Part shown: one piece after another, positions 43,242 through 54,977 of the stretch
Layout of the letters: the number at the start of each line of letters is the position of its first letter
How positions within the stretch are numbered: the stretch's first letter is position 1
Origin: Paenibacillus terrigena DSM 21567
Lineage (GTDB): Bacteria > Bacillota > Bacilli > Paenibacillales > Paenibacillaceae
DNA: 64,000 nucleotides
NCBI RefSeq assembly: GCF_000374845.1
Contig: NZ_KB895415.1
Location: forward strand, 372,001 to 436,000
Reading direction: 5' to 3'
Position numbers and translations under genes: made by a program
The notes under the pieces: generated by a model
Database searches by the model: none
Seen by the model: only the letters and a program-made list of their open reading frames with translations
What the model was told of the DNA's origin: nothing

Positions 43242-43502
43242 TTATGCATGCTTCTCGAACAATGATTCCAGAAGTTCCGCAGCTTGCTCCTCGTCTGGAC
43301 CGTCGAACGTAAGCGTAAGTACTGTACCTTTTTTCGCTTCCATGCCCATAAGTCCCAAAATGCTCTTCACGTCGGCAATGATATTGCGTTCTTCCCATAT
43401 GATTCGTATTTCAGACTGGGTGGAAGAGGCGGCACCGCTCACCTGTTTGGCAAATAGAACATGAAATCCATCGGTCGGCATTTCGATTTTGATTGCTTTC
43501 AT
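43242..43502 (-). CDS. HPr-like phosphocarrier protein
   Basis: 86 residues with the HPr fold. In HPr the phosphorylated His15 is followed by ARPA; here the aligned sequence is GFHVLFAK, so the histidine is kept but the active-site arginine is replaced by leucine. The regulatory serine region VKSILGLMGM is kept, matching the Ser46 site used by HPr kinase. This points to a regulatory rather than a sugar-transporting role, as for Crh in Bacillus, which is a CcpA cofactor. It is the last gene of the GH3-GPH operon, 23 bases after the transporter, with GAGGAGGAAGCTGA as ribosome binding site. Confidence 0.75.
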   Translation of the reverse strand: MKAIKIEMPTDGFHVLFAKQVSGAASSTQSEIRIIWEERNIIADVKSILGLMGMEAKKGTVLTLTFDGPDEEQAAELLESLFEKHA

Positions 43503-43525
43503 TCAGCTTCCTCCTCAGGTGGTGA

Positions 43526-44863
43526 CTAAACTTTTTTGGCGTTATTCAAATCTTCAACGATTTGCGGATACTCTTTGTCCAGCTTATATGGAATCAGAGT
43601 GACTAGAAGAACCAAGGTTAAGATGATAGGCAAATAAACATACATGAATTGAATGGCATTGGTTGCAGCCGCACTAATTGTCTCCTGACCACCCACATAA
43701 CCGCCTAGAGCTAGCAACCATCCAACAATTGCTGCCCCTATGCCGCTGCCAGCCTTTGCTCCAAAGCTGCCCGCACTATAGACAAGCCCCTCCGAACGCA
43801 TACCTGTTTTCCACTCTCCGTATTCGATCGTATCTGCCAGCATGGCAAAGCTCGAGGCAGCAATTGGAACAGCTCCAATAGATTTGATGATTGAGGCGAT
43901 AATTAAAATCGTTAGATTCGTTGGATCGGTCATCAGGGTTATACTTCCTAACGCTGAGATAATTAATCCGGAAATCGCCGAGTTCCGTTTGCCGAACTTT
44001 TTAATAATGGGTGCTACAAATAGTAATCCGATCAATAGTGGAACAATGCTAATTATTCCCAGTAAACCTACCAAATCTTTGTTATGCAAAATATACTGGG
44101 CATAGAAAATGCCAACTGCATTTCCAACGGCGACGGATATATTAGATACAAGAATAAATAGGGCGATCATGATCCAGTATTTATTCCGAAACAATGCTTT
44201 GAAACCCCTTTTAAAGGGGATGTCCTTCTGTACGACTGAAGGCTTCACTCGTTCCTTCGTCGAACGGAATGTGATGAGGAACAAAACTGTAGCGATTGAG
44301 CCGTATACCACAAATGTTCCAAACCATCCACTTTTGCCCCCGCCAAACGAGTCAACTAAAGGTAAAGTCATTGTCGAAACAAGTAATGTTCCAATCATCG
44401 CACAGAGCGTCCTGAAAATATTGAGAAGCGAGCGTTGATACGAATCTTGTGTAATCATCGAGTTCAGAACACCATAGGGGACATTTACTGCCGAATAAAT
44501 AATATTCACTAACAAGTAGGTTGCGTATGCGTAAATCAGAGTACCAACAGATCCGAGGTTCGGAGCTGAAAATAGTAGAACACCCGAAATACCAAATGGA
44601 ATAGCGAGCCAAAGCAGCCATGGACGAGCTTTCCCGTGCTTGCTTTTTGTCTTGTCGACAATCGCACCAACTCCGATATCAATGAAGGCATCGAATACGC
44701 GCGCGACCAACAGGAGCGTACCGACAGCTGCGGCTGAGTTCCCTACAATATCGGTGTAGAAGAACGTTAAGAACATTCCAGCTGCTGTCCAAATAAAGTT
44801 ACTAGCCAAGTCACCAACACCGTAACCAAGTTTCTCTCCAAACTTGATTTTTTCGGTTTCCAT
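43526..44863 (-). CDS. GPH-family sugar:cation symporter
   Basis: 445 residues, about twelve membrane helices, of the glycoside-pentoside-hexuronide family (as MelB, XynT). The features GEKLGYGVGDLASNFIW at the N-terminus and DIGVGAIVDKTKSKHGKARPW at loop 2-3 are typical. It imports a glycoside with sodium or protons. GGGAGAAATCTTC stands before the ATG at 44863; the ORF continues five codons up without a better site. It follows the GH3 gene by 26 bases and precedes the HPr-like gene. Confidence 0.92.
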   Translation of the reverse strand: METEKIKFGEKLGYGVGDLASNFIWTAAGMFLTFFYTDIVGNSAAAVGTLLLVARVFDAFIDIGVGAIVDKTKSKHGKARPWLLWLAIPFGISGVLLFSAPNLGSVGTLIYAYATYLLVNIIYSAVNVPYGVLNSMITQDSYQRSLLNIFRTLCAMIGTLLVSTMTLPLVDSFGGGKSGWFGTFVVYGSIATVLFLITFRSTKERVKPSVVQKDIPFKRGFKALFRNKYWIMIALFILVSNISVAVGNAVGIFYAQYILHNKDLVGLLGIISIVPLLIGLLFVAPIIKKFGKRNSAISGLIISALGSITLMTDPTNLTILIIASIIKSIGAVPIAASSFAMLADTIEYGEWKTGMRSEGLVYSAGSFGAKAGSGIGAAIVGWLLALGGYVGGQETISAAATNAIQFMYVYLPIILTLVLLVTLIPYKLDKEYPQIVEDLNNAKKV

Positions 44864-44889
44864 GAAGATTTCTCCCATCTTTTACTAAA

Positions 44890-47184
44890 CTAATTATTAT
44901 TCAATTGTTGAATAAGCCCGTCCAGCATTTCTTCGGTGAACATGCCTTGACTCATCATGGCCAACATACGTAGCGGCATATAATTTAACATTTCAGTTAA
45001 AATTTCTCCCGTGCCTTCTCCCAGGTTTTCCGCAGCTTCACTACCCTCTAGCATCAACCCCATACCCTTTTGAATCTGCATAATCAATCCTTGTGCGATT
45101 GGCGCTTTTTTCGGATCGCTCATTAGATCGATCATCATCGTATTTCGGTCGACTTTGAGTTTCAAAGCAACTGTCGACTGCACATGAATTGTATCGCTTA
45201 AGAGAATATCTTCACACGAGCGTCCAATCATAATTTCAAAGTTACCGGACTCCACATACCAATCCTTGATATCTACGTTGTAATAAGCAAATGAGCGATG
45301 ATCCAGTTTAAATGTAACGGTTTTCTTCTCCCCAGGCTGAAGTTCAATTTTAGTGAAGCCCTTCAATTCTTTGAATGGGCGCATCACTGTACTCTGCACA
45401 TCGCGGACATAAAGCTGAACAACTTCTTTACCAGTACGTGATCCTCTATTCTGTACAGTTAAGTGTACGTTTACGGTATCCGTATCTTTGATTCCTTTGT
45501 TATCCATGACTAGATTGGAATATTCAAAGGTCGTGTAGCTTAGGCCGTGACCGAACGGAAATAGTGGCTTCACTTGTTTCGTATCGTGATAGCGATAGCC
45601 AACGAAAATTCCCTCGCGATATTCGACCCGATTGCCTTCACCTGGGAAGAACAAGAACGAAGGGGTGTCGCTTAGCTTCATTGGAAATGTCTCGGTCAAC
45701 TTTCCGCTTGGATTCACTTCGCCGAATAATAAATCAGCGATGGCACCACCTGCCGCCTGACCGCCCAAATAGGCTTCGAGAATCGATTTGGCTTGATTGA
45801 TCCAAGGCATTTCAATCGCAGAACCGTTCATAAGTACGACGATCACGTTGCTCTGAACAGACGCTATCTCTTCGATCAGCTGGCTCTGGTTCGCGGGCAT
45901 ATGAAGGTGCTTACGGTCGTAGCCTTCGGATTCGTAACGATCAGGAAGCCCTGCAAAGATGACGACTGCATCCGCTTTTCCGGCTGCTTCCTTTGCTTCT
46001 TCGATCAATACGGTGTCCAAATCATCACTTTCCAAATGGAAGCCCTGCGCGTACACAATCGAGGCAGAATCTCCTGCCAACTTTTTGATTTTTTCAATCG
46101 GTACATCTAACTGAGTCGGATTGATATGAGAGCTGCCACCACCTTGATATCTCGGCTTTTGTGCGAATGGACCCACAATTGCTAATTTCATTCCTTTGGC
46201 CAGTGGAAGCAGATCGTCTTCATTTTTTAGCAGAACCATTGTTTCACCTGCAACGGTACGTGCCAGACGGTGATGTTCGTCCTTGTCGTAAGTCGCGTTC
46301 GGTTTTTTGTTATCCACACTCATAAAGATGATGCGCAAAATTCGTTCTACAGCACGATTAAGCAATTCTTCTGACAACATGCCATTTTGGACAGCCTCTA
46401 TGATCTTACGGTCGTTAGCCCCTCCGCTTGAAGGCATTTCTAACTCTTGTCCGGCTAAAAGACCATCTACCCGATCATTGTTTGCGCCCCAATCGGTAAC
46501 GACGAATCCTTCATGACCCCATTCTTCCTTCAAAATATCGGTAAGCAAAAATTCATTTTCGGAAGCGAATGTGCCGTTGACTTTGTTATAAGCACTCATG
46601 ACCGTCCATGGCTGAGCATTTTTTACTGGACCCTCGAAACTTGCCAAATAAATTTCACGCAGTGTACGTTGGTCAACAATCGTATCTATCCCACTACGAC
46701 GATGTTCTTGGTTGTTTGCCGCAAAGTGCTTCAACGAAGTGCCTACTCCTTGGCTTTGTACACCTTGAATATGACCGGTTGCCATTTCTGAGGACAGGAA
46801 AGGATCTTCAGAGAAATATTCGAAGTTGCGGCCGCAAAGAGGAGAACGTTTGATATTGGCGCCTGGTCCTAAGAGCACAGCTACGTCCTCCGCCTGACAC
46901 TCTTCACCAAGTGCTACACCTACGTCGTGGATCAACTCTCGGTCCCAAGAACTGGCCATACCGGCTGCCGAAGGAAAACAAGTTGCAGGTACGCTCTGAG
47001 ATATCCCCAAATGGTCTGTTTTTTCCTGCTGCTTGCGCAGTCCGTGTGGGCCGTCAGTAACCATAATGCTAGGAATGCCAAGGCGTTCTACCCCTTTTAA
47101 TCTCCAAAAATCTAAACCGGAGCACATGCCGGCTTTTTCTTCTAAAGTCATCTTTGCAATAAGAGATTGAATATCCCGTTTCAT
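44890..47184 (-). CDS. GH3 beta-glycosidase with fibronectin-like domain and helical tail
   Basis: 764 residues, cytoplasmic. The catalytic barrel shows [14 protein letters not shown] and the nucleophile Asp in FVVTDWGAN; then the second domain ([20 protein letters not shown]) and a fibronectin-like domain ([18 protein letters not shown]). After the normal end there is a tail of about 85 residues, methionine-rich and helical ([16 protein letters not shown], then [17 protein letters not shown]), which is not part of standard GH3 domains but occurs in some Firmicute beta-glucosidases. RBS CAAGGAGGCTTTTATTT. First gene of an operon with the GPH symporter and HPr-like protein. Confidence 0.93.
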   Translation of the reverse strand: MKRDIQSLIAKMTLEEKAGMCSGLDFWRLKGVERLGIPSIMVTDGPHGLRKQQEKTDHLGISQSVPATCFPSAAGMASSWDRELIHDVGVALGEECQAEDVAVLLGPGANIKRSPLCGRNFEYFSEDPFLSSEMATGHIQGVQSQGVGTSLKHFAANNQEHRRSGIDTIVDQRTLREIYLASFEGPVKNAQPWTVMSAYNKVNGTFASENEFLLTDILKEEWGHEGFVVTDWGANNDRVDGLLAGQELEMPSSGGANDRKIIEAVQNGMLSEELLNRAVERILRIIFMSVDNKKPNATYDKDEHHRLARTVAGETMVLLKNEDDLLPLAKGMKLAIVGPFAQKPRYQGGGSSHINPTQLDVPIEKIKKLAGDSASIVYAQGFHLESDDLDTVLIEEAKEAAGKADAVVIFAGLPDRYESEGYDRKHLHMPANQSQLIEEIASVQSNVIVVLMNGSAIEMPWINQAKSILEAYLGGQAAGGAIADLLFGEVNPSGKLTETFPMKLSDTPSFLFFPGEGNRVEYREGIFVGYRYHDTKQVKPLFPFGHGLSYTTFEYSNLVMDNKGIKDTDTVNVHLTVQNRGSRTGKEVVQLYVRDVQSTVMRPFKELKGFTKIELQPGEKKTVTFKLDHRSFAYYNVDIKDWYVESGNFEIMIGRSCEDILLSDTIHVQSTVALKLKVDRNTMMIDLMSDPKKAPIAQGLIMQIQKGMGLMLEGSEAAENLGEGTGEILTEMLNYMPLRMLAMMSQGMFTEEMLDGLIQQLNNN

Positions 47185-47252
47185 AAATAAAAGCCTCCTT
47201 GAATGTAAATATCAATACAACACCTATTATTTCATGGAGTCTGTTTCATTTG

Positions 47253-47261
47253 TGGTATAAT
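47253..47261 (+). promoter_or_regulatory. Relic extended -10 promoter
   Basis: TGG-TATAAT on the plus strand, followed by AAAACTGGTACG, resembles the promoter of the AraC gene at 41696-41704. It now leads only into gene remnants. Confidence 0.4.
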
Positions 47262-47335
47262 TTTAAGAAAACTGGTACGTAGAGAGGATTAATAGTGGTC
47301 AATGTTCACGGACAAAGCACTAGATTTCCCGTATC

Positions 47336-47544
47336 ATGAAACAACGAGTAGAAGAAGCAAAAAAGCTGCTTCATATGACAAATGATACAATTTCATCCAT
47401 TGGATTGAGATTGAACTTCTATGATCAATCTCACTTTATTAAAAGCTGATGTACGGGCAGGATTATGGGTTGACGATTCATAGTGTTGAGGGGGAAGGAA
47501 CGCGAGTGACACTGCGGTTCCCGTCGCAAGCGGGTAGTGTGTAG
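47336..47544 (+). pseudogene. Joined remnants of an AraC regulator and a sensor histidine kinase
   Basis: A 37-codon frame at 47336-47449 encodes MKQRVEEAKKLLHMTN and FYDQSHFIKS, the middle of an AraC DNA-binding domain, and stops. A second frame, 47449-47544, encodes YGLTIHSVEGEGTRVTLRFP, the last glycine-rich block of a histidine kinase ATPase domain. Neither piece can be functional. They show that a regulator, perhaps with a kinase, once stood divergent from the GH3 operon. Confidence 0.7.
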
Positions 47545-47620
47545 CGGGTAGTGGCTCTTGTGGCGACGATTGCGGCTTGGGCAGCGTGAGGCGAGGTTTG
47601 AGCGCTATCCCCGCTCCGCC

Positions 47621-47803
47621 TAACGAATCCTGGTATCCTTATTTCGCTCAAATCGCCCATTACGGCAGGTTAACGAATCCTACACACGCTATTCCCCGTT
47701 TTGACGGGATATTTCTCCGAAAAAAGGGGCAATAGTGATATTAGGATTCGTTAGCTTAAAAAGTTGGCTCATTTCACGCCAATAAGGCTCGTACGATTCG
47801 TTA
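47621..47803. repeat. Four-unit array of 50-bp repeats in inverted arrangement
   Basis: The decamer TAACGAATCC starts at 47621 and 47671, and its reverse complement ends at 47753 and (with one change) at 47803. Spacing is exactly 50 bases in each pair. The matches go beyond the core: all four units continue as T, a few free bases, then a TATT block 8-12 bases on. The middle two units face each other and can form a hairpin CTATT-CCCC with GGGG-AATAG. The region lies between the relics and the GH2 terminator and holds no gene. Confidence 0.75.
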
Positions 47804-47824
47804 GCCGTCAAGGCCATGCAACGA

Positions 47825-47869
47825 AAAGAACCTCCTTTTCTACGATCGTCGTAGGATTGGAGGTTCTTT
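47825..47869 (-). terminator. Terminator of the beta-galactosidase gene
   Basis: Perfect arms AAAGAACCTCC and GGAGGTTCTTT with an inner TACGA/TCGTA hairpin; a short T-run follows on the minus strand. Confidence 0.82.
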
Positions 47870-47897
47870 GCTTTATGCATTCTTGCGACTCAAAGTC

Positions 47898-51158
<3,261 letters not shown>

Positions 51159-51213
51159 CTATTATAAACAGCAAGAAACGGCTTGTATATAATGGAAGTC
51201 AATTCCCTAGAAA

Positions 51214-51239
51214 AATAGCCACCTGCAAGGGTGGCTATT
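51214..51239 (-). terminator. Terminator of the eight-gene glycan operon
   Basis: Perfect arms AATAGCCACC and GGTGGCTATT followed on the minus strand by five T residues. It is 56 bases after the GH125 stop. Confidence 0.85.
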
Positions 51240-51294
51240 CTCTATCTATACTATTTATTTCATTACATTCTGCTTCACAAATTACTCGTGTTCA

Positions 51295-52623
51295 TCATCT
51301 ACGGTCTAAGATATCGAGCTGCAATGCCTTCCACACCAATTGGGCGAACTGGCTGTTCGACCATGCGAACCAATCACGGGTAAAGATCGATGGATCGTCT
51401 TTATGGAACCCTTCATGCATGAAGCCTGTGTCTGCATCGGTTGATTCCATAATCTCGATCATTTGTAAGATTTCATCCGGGTTCACGGCGGTTAATCCTT
51501 GCATCGAATAAGCAAGATGCCAGACGTAATCCGGCGGCGTATGCGGACTTCCGATGCCGCTCAGCTTGTCACCCTGATAATAGTAAGGGTTGTCCTCGCT
51601 TAAGATAAAAGCGCGTGTATTCAAATACGCAGGATCATCTGCAGCGCAATAGCCGATGTAAGGCGCTGACATCAAATTCGGCGTACCCGCGTCATCCATG
51701 AGGATGTGATTGCCGTATCCGTCTGTCTCAAAGACGTACATACGTCCATACTTCGGATGATTGATCATGCCGTAGAGCTCAATCGCATGCTGGATCTCTT
51801 CCTCCATCTGCGCCATACGTGCGACGAGATGCTCATCGCGATAGACATAACGTGCAATTTCCTGCATGTGGCGAAGTGTGACCACCGCGAACATGTTCGA
51901 TGGAATGTTGAAATGGAAGTCGCAGGCATCGTCGCTTGGACGGAATCCTGACCAGATAAGGCCCACGTTATTAACCGGCATTCCTAAACCTTGTTTGCGT
52001 AACGTATCGATCATAATGCCGTTGTGCCTTTGGAAGCGATAGGCCGACAGCTCGGCGTGCTGCTGCTCAATGCGCCATACGTCGAGCATCGAGATCAGAG
52101 CATCCTTGAACGTCTCGTCGAATATGCTGGTACGGCCCGACTCCTTCCAATAATGATAGGCAAGTCGGAACGAGAAGCACATGGAATCCAGCTCGAACTT
52201 CCGCTCCCATACCCATGGCGAGCTTGTCGTCTCATCCGTTGCATTCCAATGCCAGTCATTCGCTGTCTCATTAAATGCATTCGCATAAGGATCAATCTGA
52301 ATATAGAACATGTGGCGTCTGATCACGCCTTCGAGAATACGCTGCAGCTCTACATCGCCCTTCGCGAAAGGAACATAATGGATGACCTGCTCAACGGAAT
52401 CGCGAAGCCACATCGCAGGGATGTCCCCTGTCAGCACGAAAGTCGTCCCGTCATCCAGCAGTTTGGTCGTCGTCTCAAGCGTGTTCGGGAAACAGTTCCG
52501 AAACAGCTTGCTTAACTTCGGACGATGCGCAAGACGCTGCTCGGCCTCTGCAAGGGCGCCTTGTATCGCCTGCGGCAGCGGAAATTTCGGCACATCAATG
52601 GTCGGTAATCGATGATCTTTCAA
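51295..52623 (-). CDS. GH125 exo-alpha-1,6-mannosidase
   Basis: 442 residues, no signal peptide. The sequence follows the GH125 family (alpha-1,6-mannosidases of Clostridium perfringens and Streptococcus pneumoniae): GDIPAMWLRDSVEQV near the N-terminus, LIWSGFRPSDDACDFHFNIP with the acidic catalytic region, and FMHEGFHKDDP with the second carboxylate. The enzyme removes terminal alpha-1,6-mannose from N-glycan-like oligosaccharides. The start is TTG (52621-52623), with GGGAGAGAGACCAC in front. It is the last gene of the operon, after GH3 and the GH38-like gene. Confidence 0.92.
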   Translation of the reverse strand: MKDHRLPTIDVPKFPLPQAIQGALAEAEQRLAHRPKLSKLFRNCFPNTLETTTKLLDDGTTFVLTGDIPAMWLRDSVEQVIHYVPFAKGDVELQRILEGVIRRHMFYIQIDPYANAFNETANDWHWNATDETTSSPWVWERKFELDSMCFSFRLAYHYWKESGRTSIFDETFKDALISMLDVWRIEQQHAELSAYRFQRHNGIMIDTLRKQGLGMPVNNVGLIWSGFRPSDDACDFHFNIPSNMFAVVTLRHMQEIARYVYRDEHLVARMAQMEEEIQHAIELYGMINHPKYGRMYVFETDGYGNHILMDDAGTPNLMSAPYIGYCAADDPAYLNTRAFILSEDNPYYYQGDKLSGIGSPHTPPDYVWHLAYSMQGLTAVNPDEILQMIEIMESTDADTGFMHEGFHKDDPSIFTRDWFAWSNSQFAQLVWKALQLDILDRR

Positions 52624-52649
52624 GTGGTCTCTCTCCCTCTCCTACCTGG

Positions 52650-54947
52650 TCATTTGTTAACAACGTACAGGCTTGTCTGGTGCAAATCTTCTACGTTGCC
52701 GCCTACCATAATCCGGAATTCCCCTTGTTCGACGATCCACTCCAAGTTCGGACCGACGAACTGTAATTCTTTAGCGATGATCGTAAATTGCACGGTCTTC
52801 GTTTCAGCCGGCTCCAAGTAGATTTTGCGGAAGCCTTTTAACTCCTTCGCAGGTCGTGTCACCGAACTTACCACGTCGCTCACGTACATTTGCACAACTT
52901 CTTGGCCAGCCATGCTGCCCGTATTCGTCACGTCAACCGAGACGATACATGGTTCATTCCATGCGATATGCGACTGATCAAGCCGTAGATTATCGTATTG
53001 GAAGCTCGTGTAGCTTAATCCGAATCCGAATGGATATTGTGGATTTAAATCTGTCTCCACATAACGTTTCCCTTTGGTTCGCTTCGTGTTATAGGAAATC
53101 GGCAGTTGTCCCACATGCTTAGGGATAGACAAAGTTAGTCTGCCTGAAGGGTTATAATCGCCGAATAGGACATCTGCGATGGCGTTCCCGCCTTCTTGGC
53201 CCGGATACCAGGCTTCGAGAATCGCATCGGCGTGATCGTCGACCCACGGCTCTATAATCGGCCGTCCGTTCAGGTAGACGACAACGAGCGGCTTGCCTAA
53301 GGCACGGAGCTCCTTGAGCAGATCCAGCTGAACGCCTGACAACCCTAGTTCCGCGCGGTCAAATCCTTCGCCGCAATCCATGTCGCTAAGAACGGATTGA
53401 TCGGTGATGACTGCAGCACCCGTCTTCAAATCGATGGTTCCTTCCCCGAAATCTCGTGCGCTGGAGCCACCGACGACAGCGATAATCGTGTCGGCTTCCG
53501 CTGCACATTGCATTGCGGTCTGGAATCCTTCTTTCGATGGATCCTTAATGCGGCATCCAGGCGCATATTTCACTTCTACTCGCCCGGCGCATTTCTGCGA
53601 AACGCCATCTAACACGGTAACGATTTGCTGCCGCTGCTGCGGCGATGTATAATCTCCCAATTGGTTATAAATGTTGTTCGCATTCGGGCCAACAACTGCA
53701 ATCTTCCCAAGCGATGCAGACAGTGGGAGTGTGTTCGCGTTATTCTTCAACAAGACGATGCCTTCACGGGCCGTTGTTCGAGCGAGCTCGATATGCTCAG
53801 CCTTGCCGATGGTATTGGCTGCATGCGTCGGATCGACATAAGGACGTTCGAATAGTCCGAGCTCGAACTTCATTCGAAGCACTCTCCGCACAGCCTCATC
53901 GATTTCCGATACGTTTAGCTTGTTGCTCTCCACAGCGCTCTGCAAATATTTGCCGAAGTTGTCCCCTGACATCTCCATATCGACACCGGCACGAATGGCA
54001 AGACATGCCGCATCTTCTTCATTTTCCGCGATCTGGTGGCCGTGATACAACATGTTGATCGCGCCGCAATCCGTGATAACGAAGCCCTCGAATCCCCATT
54101 GTTCGCGAAGAACATTAGTTAGTAGCTCTTGATTAGACGTACACGGAACACCGTCAACTTCATTGTAGGCCGTCATGATGGACCGAGCGCCTGCTTCAAC
54201 CGCGCGCTGGAATGGCAGCAGATCCTTCTCCTTCAACTCTCGCGGACCCAAATGTGCAGGGGCTGCATTGCGCCCCCCTTCCGAAGCGCCATAACCGACG
54301 AAATGCTTCAGCGTTGCAATAATCGATTGATCCGAGTTCAAAGCATCCCCTTGCAATCCATGAACAGCGGCAACAGCCATTTCACTAATCAGAAAAGGAT
54401 CCTCGCCGAAGGTCTCCTCCGTGCGTCCCCATCTAGGGTCTCGTACAACATCAAGCACCGGCGAATACGTTGCCGTGCCGCCTTGCGCACGCGTCTCAAC
54501 TGCAACGACGCGGCACATTCGCTCGAATAATTCCACATTCCAGGTGCTGCCCATCCCGATCGGAACAGGGAAGACCGTCGATCCAATCGCCATATGGCCG
54601 TGCGAGCACTCCTCACCGAACAGAATCGGAATACCGAGTCGCGTATGCTCGATCGCATACTTTTGAATTTGATTCGTCACTTCTGCGCCTTCGCGAGGAG
54701 ACAAGCCCGTCTCTAACGTAACACCCGTCCACGGATCAGCCCGTAATACACCGTATAACGAGCCGACACCGCCTTTCGCAATGGCTTCCTTGAAGGATTC
54801 CGTCAATTCAACTATATCGCCTGCACGCTCATAGGTTTGCCAGCCAAACGGCTGTACGAGCTGACCTATTTTTTCTTCGAGGTTCATTCGTTCGATCAAA
54901 TCCGCTGCACGCTCGTCGATGGAATAAGAAGCATCTAAATATTTCAT
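52650..54947 (-). CDS. GH3 beta-glucosidase/beta-xylosidase-type enzyme
   Basis: 765 residues, cytoplasmic, with all three usual GH3 domains. Barrel: FGEECSHGHMAIGSTVFP, TLKHFVGYGASEGGRN, nucleophile Asp in EGFVITDCGAI; second domain: KIAVVGPNANN and YPGQEGGNAIADVLFGD; fibronectin-like domain: NTGSMAGQEVVQMYVSDVV. In this operon it may remove beta-linked sugars from the mannose-containing oligosaccharide before or after the mannosidases; the exact linkage is open. GAGAGGTGAACG precedes the ATG, 30 bases after the GH38-like gene. Confidence 0.92.
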   Translation of the reverse strand: MKYLDASYSIDERAADLIERMNLEEKIGQLVQPFGWQTYERAGDIVELTESFKEAIAKGGVGSLYGVLRADPWTGVTLETGLSPREGAEVTNQIQKYAIEHTRLGIPILFGEECSHGHMAIGSTVFPVPIGMGSTWNVELFERMCRVVAVETRAQGGTATYSPVLDVVRDPRWGRTEETFGEDPFLISEMAVAAVHGLQGDALNSDQSIIATLKHFVGYGASEGGRNAAPAHLGPRELKEKDLLPFQRAVEAGARSIMTAYNEVDGVPCTSNQELLTNVLREQWGFEGFVITDCGAINMLYHGHQIAENEEDAACLAIRAGVDMEMSGDNFGKYLQSAVESNKLNVSEIDEAVRRVLRMKFELGLFERPYVDPTHAANTIGKAEHIELARTTAREGIVLLKNNANTLPLSASLGKIAVVGPNANNIYNQLGDYTSPQQRQQIVTVLDGVSQKCAGRVEVKYAPGCRIKDPSKEGFQTAMQCAAEADTIIAVVGGSSARDFGEGTIDLKTGAAVITDQSVLSDMDCGEGFDRAELGLSGVQLDLLKELRALGKPLVVVYLNGRPIIEPWVDDHADAILEAWYPGQEGGNAIADVLFGDYNPSGRLTLSIPKHVGQLPISYNTKRTKGKRYVETDLNPQYPFGFGLSYTSFQYDNLRLDQSHIAWNEPCIVSVDVTNTGSMAGQEVVQMYVSDVVSSVTRPAKELKGFRKIYLEPAETKTVQFTIIAKELQFVGPNLEWIVEQGEFRIMVGGNVEDLHQTSLYVVNK

Positions 54948-54977
54948 CGTTCACCTCTCCTTACGATCATCTCTCCT

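Noticed and set aside
43242..43502. Canonical HPr (ptsH)
   Set aside because: The active-site arginine and proline after the histidine are missing and no ptsI gene follows.
47621..47803. CRISPR array
   Set aside because: Repeats are inverted in the second half, the core is only about 10 bases, the spacers are related to each other, and no cas gene is near.
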